Source of the DNA: Accumulibacter sp.
Lineage (GTDB): Bacteria; Pseudomonadota; Gammaproteobacteria; Burkholderiales; Rhodocyclaceae
Assembly: GCA_031274075.1 (NCBI GenBank)
Contig: JAISQQ010000212.1
Span: forward strand, 1 to 10,064
Length of the DNA: 10,064 nt
Reading direction: 5' to 3'
Under the pieces are notes generated by a model that did not search any database, was not told the DNA's origin, and worked only from the letters and a program-made list of their open reading frames with translations. The position numbers and the translations under genes were made by a program. Each line of letters starts with the position of its first letter. Position 1 is the first letter of the stretch. Below, in pieces: positions 5,873 to 10,064 of the stretch.

Positions 5873-7141
5873 TCAGTGTCCCTGGAGCCAGTCGAGGACG
5901 GCCAGCAGCGTGTCTTCATCGCCGAATCCTCCCGCCTTGGTGACCACGATCATCCGCTGTCCGGAGGCTCCGAAGGCTTCGCAGACGGGGACGCCCTCGA
6001 CGACGCGGCGCATGACGCGCAGGTATTTTACGCCCAGCGCCGCCAGCGTCGCGTCTACCCCGTCGCCGCCGATCAGGACGAGCGCCTCGACGCCGGCGCG
6101 GGCGGCGATGGCCTCGACGGCCGAAGCCATGCCGCGGGCAATGCGCTGGCTGGCCGCGACGAGCGGCTCGCCGTCGATACGCTCGGCGGGGACTTCGAGA
6201 ATCAGTATCCGCGGGCCGGGGGCGGCGATGCGCAAGCGGCCTGCCCAATCGCGCGCGCTCTTTTCGCTGGACAGGTCCGAGGCTTCGGGGGCCAGCCTCG
6301 GCAAATCCCCGCCGGGCCACGCTTCGATCACCCGGCACACTTGGCGCCGGGAGACTTCGTTGGCCGAAGTCCGAAGGATCAGTATCGTTCCGTCCACCTT
6401 TATGCCGGGGTTCTCCGCCGCGGAGCCGCCGCGCGGACGCCACGCCTTCGCCAGCGCCAGGGCGAGTCCGGCCGAGCCGGCGGGAAGAGCCTCCGGGCCA
6501 AGTTGCGCGATCACTTCGGACAGCGCGTCGAGCGTGGCCTCCGAAGAGGCTTCGACTACAACGATGTCATGTTTGCGCGCCGCCGCCCGGACGGCTTGCA
6601 GAAGCCATGCGGCCGTGCCCTCGGGAACGACGGCGCTGCCGGGAACGAGTTCGCTGAACAGCGAGCTGCGCATCGGCGTCACCGGGTCGGTGCCCGCGGG
6701 AGAATCCTCGAGCGCGACGCCATTGACCCATAATCGGCCCCGGTCGATGGTCCGGCCCATGGCCGGGTAGGCGGGACACAGGACGACGAAGGACCGCGGA
6801 TGAAGCTCGCGCCAGGCGCGCAGCGCGCCCTCGAGTTGCGCCGCCACGCTCCCGCGCATGGTCGAATCGACTTTCAGATAGAGCCGGCTCGTCCCGGCCT
6901 CCAGCATCGCTTTCGTCGCGGCCTCGGTGAGTGAAGCCGCGGCGCGTCCGGGCAGCGCGCGGGTGTTGAGCGAGCGGGCCAGGGCCGAGACCGCGGGAAG
7001 CGGCGGAAGCTCATCGGCCCGTTGCAGGTACGACGGCCAGCGGCGCTCGGCAAACTGGACGGCGGTGTCGCCGGCGCCGGTCATGTCGTCGGCCAGGATG
7101 GCAATGCGCAAGGGCTGTTCGCCGCCGGAAATGGAGTGCAT
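5873..7141 (-). CDS. DUF1537-family four-carbon acid sugar kinase
   Basis: DUF1537 proteins are ATP-dependent kinases for D-threonate, D-erythronate or 3-oxo-tetronates, phosphorylating C4. This 422-residue protein shows the family signatures in order: the N-terminal substrate-binding ADDMTGAGDTA (17-27), LKVDSTMRGS (89-98), CPAYPAMGRT (122-131), and in the C-terminal nucleotide-binding half IGGDG (357-361) and TKAGGFGDED (401-410). The length fits the family (about 420). The ATG at 7141 is preceded by GAGGAAAG at good spacing, and that site overlaps the TGA stop of the permease, so the two are probably translationally coupled. Pairing with a PdxA2-type dehydrogenase, and the absence of an OtnC-type aldolase or decarboxylase here, favours a DtnK or DenK role (D-threonate or D-erythronate 4-kinase) over OtnK. 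The exact stereochemistry cannot be read from sequence. The glycine in GAGDTA, where many relatives have GAND, is a mild variation. Confidence 0.92.
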   Translation of the reverse strand: MHSISGGEQPLRIAILADDMTGAGDTAVQFAERRWPSYLQRADELPPLPAVSALARSLNTRALPGRAAASLTEAATKAMLEAGTSRLYLKVDSTMRGSVAAQLEGALRAWRELHPRSFVVLCPAYPAMGRTIDRGRLWVNGVALEDSPAGTDPVTPMRSSLFSELVPGSAVVPEGTAAWLLQAVRAAARKHDIVVVEASSEATLDALSEVIAQLGPEALPAGSAGLALALAKAWRPRGGSAAENPGIKVDGTILILRTSANEVSRRQVCRVIEAWPGGDLPRLAPEASDLSSEKSARDWAGRLRIAAPGPRILILEVPAERIDGEPLVAASQRIARGMASAVEAIAARAGVEALVLIGGDGVDATLAALGVKYLRVMRRVVEGVPVCEAFGASGQRMIVVTKAGGFGDEDTLLAVLDWLQGH

Positions 7142-7152
7142 CGCCGCTTTCC

Positions 7153-8193
7153 TCAGAGTTGAGGTTCGCCGACGCTAAGATCCATCGCGTCAATCTTGGC
7201 GATTTCTTCTTCGCTGAGCAGGCCGCCTTCGCGCTTGAGCATCCATGAAGCAAAAATCGGAGCGAGGATCGCCGTAACCAGGACGCAGGCGGCGACCTGC
7301 GCGGTGGCCGTGCCCACCAGCGGGGCGAAAGTCGGGTCCGCCTGCGCGACGATGGCCGGGGTGGCGATGGCGTTGCCCGCCGTGGTGCCCGCCGCGAAGC
7401 CGATGCCCGAACGATGGCCGCGATGTAAAACGAACTTGTAGCCCAGATAGACGAGAAAGCCGGTGAGCGGCGCGACGATCACGCCGACGAGGATGCCGGA
7501 AAGCCCCCCTTTGACCACGCTTTCCAGGTTGATTCCGGTGCCCAGGGCAAAGGCGAAGAACGGAATCACGATCTGCGGCGTCGGACGCAGGATTTCGGTC
7601 CATTTCTTGTCCAGGTTGCCGATAAGCATACCCAGCAAAAAGGGGACGATCGCCGCGACGAGCGCCAGGAATGGAATCTGCGCGAGACCCGAGACGCCGA
7701 GAAAGAGCATCGAGAAAAACGGCCCGTCGTTCAAGGCCGACGCGATGTACGCTCCCCGGTCCCGCTTGTCGCCGTAGCGGCCCGTAAACGCCAGCCACAG
7801 CCCGCCATTCGAATTATCGACGGCGACCAGCATGGCCAGTATCGAAATGCCGAAAACGCCGTCTACGCCGATCATCATGCCCAGGGCGACGACCAGCGTC
7901 GCCGGGATGATCGATTTCCCCACCAGCACGACGCCGGCCGTCGCCAGCACCGGCCCGCTGGTGCGCAGCGTGACCTGCATCCCCGTCGCGAAAATGAGCA
8001 GGCCGATGAGCGGCAGGGCGCTCGCCTGGAAAAGCGCCGTGGTAAACGATCCCATCATGAGAAAAGGTTTCGCGAAGGTGCCGACGATCGATCCCAGTAC
8101 CAACGGGATGATCATCAGCCCGCCAGGGATTTTGTTCATGGCGTCGTAGAAGGAAAAACCCGGCGCTCCACCGTTTGCAGACAAATTTGACAT
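7153..8193 (-). CDS. KdgT-family (2-keto-3-deoxygluconate permease-like) sugar-acid transporter
   Basis: This is a 346-residue inner-membrane protein with about ten hydrophobic segments, for example around residues 25-42, 55-72, 82-105, 112-126, 173-192, 206-220, 231-251 and 295-317. It matches the KdgT family, whose best-known member is the proton-linked 2-keto-3-deoxygluconate importer (327 residues in E. coli). Characteristic stretches are LVAVDNSNGGLW (122-133) and AAGTTAGNAIATPA (267-280). As first gene of the operon it has an ATG at 8193 with GGAGAGGAAA directly upstream. The next gene starts 11 bases after its stop. Because the downstream enzymes are a four-carbon acid kinase and a PdxA2 dehydrogenase, the real substrate is more likely a tetronate-type acid than 2-keto-3-deoxygluconate. 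That is an inference from context. The promoter and operator lie just upstream. Confidence 0.92.
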   Translation of the reverse strand: MSNLSANGGAPGFSFYDAMNKIPGGLMIIPLVLGSIVGTFAKPFLMMGSFTTALFQASALPLIGLLIFATGMQVTLRTSGPVLATAGVVLVGKSIIPATLVVALGMMIGVDGVFGISILAMLVAVDNSNGGLWLAFTGRYGDKRDRGAYIASALNDGPFFSMLFLGVSGLAQIPFLALVAAIVPFLLGMLIGNLDKKWTEILRPTPQIVIPFFAFALGTGINLESVVKGGLSGILVGVIVAPLTGFLVYLGYKFVLHRGHRSGIGFAAGTTAGNAIATPAIVAQADPTFAPLVGTATAQVAACVLVTAILAPIFASWMLKREGGLLSEEEIAKIDAMDLSVGEPQL

Positions 8194-8205
8194 TTTCCTC
8201 TCCTA

Positions 8206-8224
8206 TACGGACAACATGTCCGTA
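8206..8224. promoter_or_regulatory. Perfect 8+3+8 palindrome: probable operator of the catabolic operon
   Basis: TACGGACA (8206-8213) and TGTCCGTA (8217-8224) are exact inverted repeats separated by ACA. The palindrome begins a few bases after the predicted -10 box of the permease promoter and spans the expected start of transcription, a classic repressor position. The operon's own GntR-family gene is the natural candidate binder. No second copy of the half-site was seen in the other intergenic stretches of the window. Confidence 0.75.
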
Positions 8225-8227
8225 CAC

Positions 8228-8256
8228 ATTGTCTTTCGTTGCTCCTCCGGAGTCAA
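8228..8256 (-). promoter_or_regulatory. Sigma-70-like promoter of the permease-kinase-pdxA2 operon
   Basis: On the minus strand TTGACT (8256-8251, 5 of 6 matches) is followed after exactly 17 bases by GACAAT (8233-8228, 4 of 6 matches). Transcription would begin near 8221, leaving a leader of about 28 bases before the permease ATG. The start site falls within the palindrome at 8206-8224. Confidence 0.6.
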
Positions 8257-8281
8257 GCTGGAAAACCCGGAACGAACGAAA

Positions 8282-8312
8282 TGGACGCTGTCCCCGGCGT
8301 CGTCGCTACAAT
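8282..8312 (+). promoter_or_regulatory. Candidate promoter of the divergent Ldh_2 gene
   Basis: TACAAT (8307-8312, 5 of 6 matches to -10) is preceded by TGGACG (8282-8287, 4 of 6) at a longer than ideal 19-base spacing. The start would be near 8319, giving a leader of about 54 bases. It lies back to back with the permease promoter, with about 25 bases between the two -35 boxes. Confidence 0.35.
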
Positions 8313-8321
8313 ATCGTTTTC

Positions 8322-8342
8322 GGCCAGGTCACACGACCGGCC
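8322..8342 (+). promoter_or_regulatory. Stem-loop in the predicted leader of the Ldh_2 gene
   Basis: GGCC-A-GGTC (8322-8330) pairs with GACCGGCC (8335-8342) around an ACAC loop, giving eight base pairs with one bulged A. It lies immediately after the predicted transcription start and ends about 20 bases before the ribosome-binding site. It could be an mRNA 5' hairpin or, as DNA, a second protein-binding dyad. It is unlike the palindrome at 8206-8224. Confidence 0.4.
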
Positions 8343-8372
8343 CCGCATGATCCATATTCCCGGGAGATCGAC

Positions 8373-9425
8373 ATGACGCAACGTTATACGGTGGAATCGC
8401 TCAGACAACTCGCCACGGCCCTGTTCGCGGCGGCCGGCATGGACGGCGGCAAGGCGCGCGCCGTGGCCGAGGTGCTGGTGGCCGGCGACATGGTCGGCCA
8501 GCGCACGCACGGCATGGCGCTTTGTCCGCAATACCTGGGGGAGATCGAAAAGGGCGCGATGGCGGCGCGCGGCGAACCCGCCGTGGTTCGCGATTCGGGC
8601 GCGGTCTTCGTCTGGGACGGCAACTATCTGCCCGGTCCGTGGCTGGTTTCGCAAGCCTGCGCGCAGGCCGCCGGGCGCGTCGCCGAACACGGCGTGGTCA
8701 CCGCCGTGATTCGCCGCAGTCACCACATCGCCTGCCTGATGGCGCTGCTCGGGCAGGCCACCGGGCGCGGGCTGGCGATCATCCTCGCCTCGTCCGACCC
8801 GGCGTTCGGCTACATCGCCCCCTACGGCGGCAAGGAGCCGCTATTCACGCCCAATCCGATCGCCATCGGCTATCCGGGGACGGAAGCGCCGGTGTGGATC
8901 GACGTCAGCACTTCGATCACCACCGTCGGCATGGCGCGGCAGAAAGCGGCGGCCGGCGCGTCCTTCGCGCATCCCTGGCTGATGGACGCCGAGGGCCATC
9001 CGAGCAACGACCCGCGCGTCATCGATCCGGGTGCTGGGGGCACCCTGCTGCCGCTCGGTGGGCGCGAATACGGGCACAAGGGTTTTGGCCTGTCGCTGAT
9101 GGTCGAGATGCTGACGCACGGCCTCGGCGGCTTCGGCCGCCTGGACAGCGAGCCGCGCTGGGGCGCCAACGTTTTCCTGCAACTCATCGATCCCGCCGCC
9201 TTCGCCGGGCGCGACGCCTTTTTGCGCCAGATGGATTTCCTGGCCGGGCGCTGCCACGCCAACGTCCCGATCGACCCGGCGAATCCGGTGCGCATGCCGG
9301 GCGAGATGGCGCAACGCCGCATGCGCGAGGCCGAACGCTCGGGAATCGACGTCGCTCCCAAGGTATGGGAAGCGCTGGCCGCCGCCGCCGCGAAATACGG
9401 CGTGGCGCTTCCCGGGCCGGTGTAG
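8373..9425 (+). CDS. Ldh_2-family (malate/L-lactate dehydrogenase-like) NAD(P)-dependent 2-hydroxyacid dehydrogenase
   Basis: This family reduces 2-oxo acids or imines, or oxidises 2-hydroxy acids, with NAD(P). Members include malate, L-sulfolactate and ureidoglycolate dehydrogenases and piperideine-2-carboxylate reductase. The 350-residue protein has family landmarks in order: QRTHGMA (43-49), RRSHHIACLMALL (114-126) with the conserved histidine, a near-canonical APYGGKEPLFTPNPIAIGYPG (149-169), IDVSTSITTVG (176-186), and LPLGGREYGHKGFGLSLMVE (226-245). The ATG at 8373 has GGGAG six bases upstream. An upstream extension in the same frame to 8175 would cross the permease start region and is rejected. 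It is transcribed away from the tetronate operon from a shared 179-base region, so it may act on the same or a related acid, for example feeding a 2-hydroxy acid into the pathway. The substrate is unknown; the family assignment is firm. Confidence 0.9.
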   Translation: MTQRYTVESLRQLATALFAAAGMDGGKARAVAEVLVAGDMVGQRTHGMALCPQYLGEIEKGAMAARGEPAVVRDSGAVFVWDGNYLPGPWLVSQACAQAAGRVAEHGVVTAVIRRSHHIACLMALLGQATGRGLAIILASSDPAFGYIAPYGGKEPLFTPNPIAIGYPGTEAPVWIDVSTSITTVGMARQKAAAGASFAHPWLMDAEGHPSNDPRVIDPGAGGTLLPLGGREYGHKGFGLSLMVEMLTHGLGGFGRLDSEPRWGANVFLQLIDPAAFAGRDAFLRQMDFLAGRCHANVPIDPANPVRMPGEMAQRRMREAERSGIDVAPKVWEALAAAAAKYGVALPGPV

Positions 9426-9471
9426 GCGCGTAGCGCGCATGAAGAAATGAACCCGGTCGCCGGGCCGAAAC

Positions 9472-9553
9472 CTGGGAGCGCGGGGCGTCCGCCCCGCAAC
9501 AGCGGGAAAGACACGACCGCCGCTGTTGCGGGGCGGGTGCCCCGCGCTCCCAG
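9472..9553. repeat. 34-bp perfect-stem hairpin (REP-like palindrome) after the Ldh_2 gene
   Basis: CTGGGAGCGCGGGGC opens an arm of 34 bases (9472-9505) that pairs fully with 9520-9553, allowing two G-T wobbles next to each other. The loop is 14 bases (9506-9519). The two differences between arms both keep pairing in RNA. The element is very GC-rich and lies 46 bases after the dehydrogenase stop codon. No T-run follows. It could stabilise or end the upstream transcript, or be a dispersed repetitive palindrome. Confidence 0.85.
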
Positions 9554-9656
9554 AGGGAAGATCGCAAACCGCTTCCAAAGTGTAAGAAGCTGTTTTAAAA
9601 AAATTGGTACGAGAAATGCTTTGATCCCAAAAACCTCAATTCGAGCACTGGGTGAT

Positions 9657-9715
9657 GGTAGGGCGGTTTCTCCGAAACCGCCGCCACCCGGCGCGCTCGG
9701 AGAGCGCGCCCTACC
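9657..9715. repeat. Cloverleaf-like nested palindrome
   Basis: Outer arms GGTAGGG (9657-9663) and CCCTACC (9709-9715) enclose two hairpins: GGCGGTTTC-TCC-GAAACCGCC (9662-9682) and GGCGCGCTC-GGA-GAGCGCGCC (9690-9710). Each has a 9-bp stem and a 3-base loop, and the loops are complementary (TCC and GGA), so they could also kiss. The bases shared by outer and inner stems mean that shorter inner stems form when the outer one closes. Confidence 0.8.
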
Positions 9716-9736
9716 TTGGATGCCCTACCCTGGATG
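9709..9736. repeat. Tandem duplication of a 14-base unit
   Basis: CCCTACCTTGGATG (9709-9722) is followed directly by CCCTACCCTGGATG (9723-9736), identical except for one T/C change. The duplication copies the right outer arm of the cloverleaf palindrome, so the left arm GGTAGGG could pair with either copy. Confidence 0.8.
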
Positions 9737-9794
9737 ATCCATCTGCTTCTCAAACGTCTTTCTGATTTCTAAAACAGCTTCTAAAACGCCCCGG

Positions 9795-10064
9795 ATGCCC
9801 GACTCCGCCGCTCCCGATTCCCTTGCCGCCCGCCTGATCCGCTGGCAAGGGGAACACGGCCGCCACGACCTGCCCTGGCAGCGGACGCGCGACGCCTATC
9901 GTATCTGGCTGTCCGAGATCATGCTGCAGCAGACCCAGGTGGCCACCGTAATTCCGTACTACCAGCGTTTCCTGCGGCGTTTTCCCGATGTCGCGGCCCT
10001 GGCGGCCGCGCCGCTCGAAGCGGTGCTCGAAGCCTGGGCCGGGCTGGGCTACTACGCCCGGGCG
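9795..10064 (+). CDS. mutY: A/G-specific adenine DNA glycosylase MutY (5' part only)
   Basis: MutY removes adenine mispaired with 8-oxoguanine and so limits G-to-T mutation. The first 90 codons are present and the frame is open to the window edge. Family landmarks are [16 protein letters not shown] (about 14-29), [20 protein letters not shown] (about 37-56) with the glutamate of the helix that flips out adenine, and [11 protein letters not shown] (about 80-90), the start of the helix-hairpin-helix region. The iron-sulphur cluster and the 8-oxoG-recognition domain lie outside the window. The ATG at 9795 matches the usual family start. No strong ribosome-binding site precedes it, and a MITE-like repeat ends 12 bases upstream, so the promoter either lies within the repeat region or has been displaced. 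Confidence 0.95.
   Translation, partial: MPDSAAPDSLAARLIRWQGEHGRHDLPWQRTRDAYRIWLSEIMLQQTQVATVIPYYQRFLRRFPDVAALAAAPLEAVLEAWAGLGYYARA

Larger units (their letters stand above)
9585..9782. repeat. 198-base segment bounded by 13-bp inverted repeats (MITE-like)
   Basis: AGAAGCTGTTTTA (9585-9597) is the exact inverted complement of TAAAACAGCTTCT (9770-9782). The match continues inward with one mismatch for three more bases. TTCTAAAAC is also directly repeated at the right end (9767-9775 and 9779-9787). The interior has no open frame and holds the cloverleaf palindrome. No clear target-site duplication flanks the ends. A small non-autonomous element is suggested but not proven. The right end lies 12 bases before mutY. 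Confidence 0.5.

Noticed and set aside
8522..9433. A 303-codon frame inside the Ldh_2 gene
   Set aside because: It is an arginine-rich frame-shifted shadow of a gene with strong family motifs.

Overview
The window is GC-rich chromosomal DNA, most likely from a betaproteobacterium. This is judged from the PpiD N-terminus, the GluQ and MutY sequences and the gene styles; the lineage is an inference and no rRNA or marker phylogeny is available. Seven protein genes are convincing, two of them cut by the window edges, plus one truncated integrase remnant.

Left part (1-3533): ppiD, a membrane-anchored periplasmic chaperone with a parvulin domain, runs leftward and leaves the window. Its upstream region holds a textbook intrinsic terminator and a long hairpin with no gene feeding them from the right. 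Next, on the plus strand, comes a 135-residue arm-type DNA-binding domain of a phage-type integrase without a catalytic domain. It overlaps by 8 bases the start of gluQ, which makes glutamyl-queuosine on tRNA-Asp.

Centre (3600-8372): a leftward catabolic cluster reads KdgT-type permease, DUF1537 acid-sugar kinase, PdxA2-type dehydrogenase, then a GntR/HutC regulator. DUF1537 kinases paired with PdxA2 are known to phosphorylate D-threonate or D-erythronate at C4 and then oxidatively decarboxylate the product to dihydroxyacetone phosphate, so the cluster probably imports and burns a four-carbon (or related) sugar acid. A good sigma-70-like promoter before the permease carries a perfect 8+3+8 palindrome over its expected start site, which is the likely operator. 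Divergently transcribed is an Ldh_2-family NAD(P)-dependent 2-hydroxyacid dehydrogenase (8373-9425), an unusual partner that may feed or salvage a related substrate.

Right part (9426-10064): about 370 bases without genes hold a 34-bp hairpin, a cloverleaf-like palindrome with a 14-base tandem duplication, and 13-bp inverted repeats enclosing the latter. Then comes the first 90 codons of mutY, the A/G-specific adenine glycosylase.

The most distinctive non-genic feature is a family of purine-rich palindromic repeats sitting on gene ends. Two nearly identical copies in opposite orientation flank the regulator gene. One of them supplies the last codons and the stop of gluQ. A similar tandem motif reads through the visible end of ppiD.
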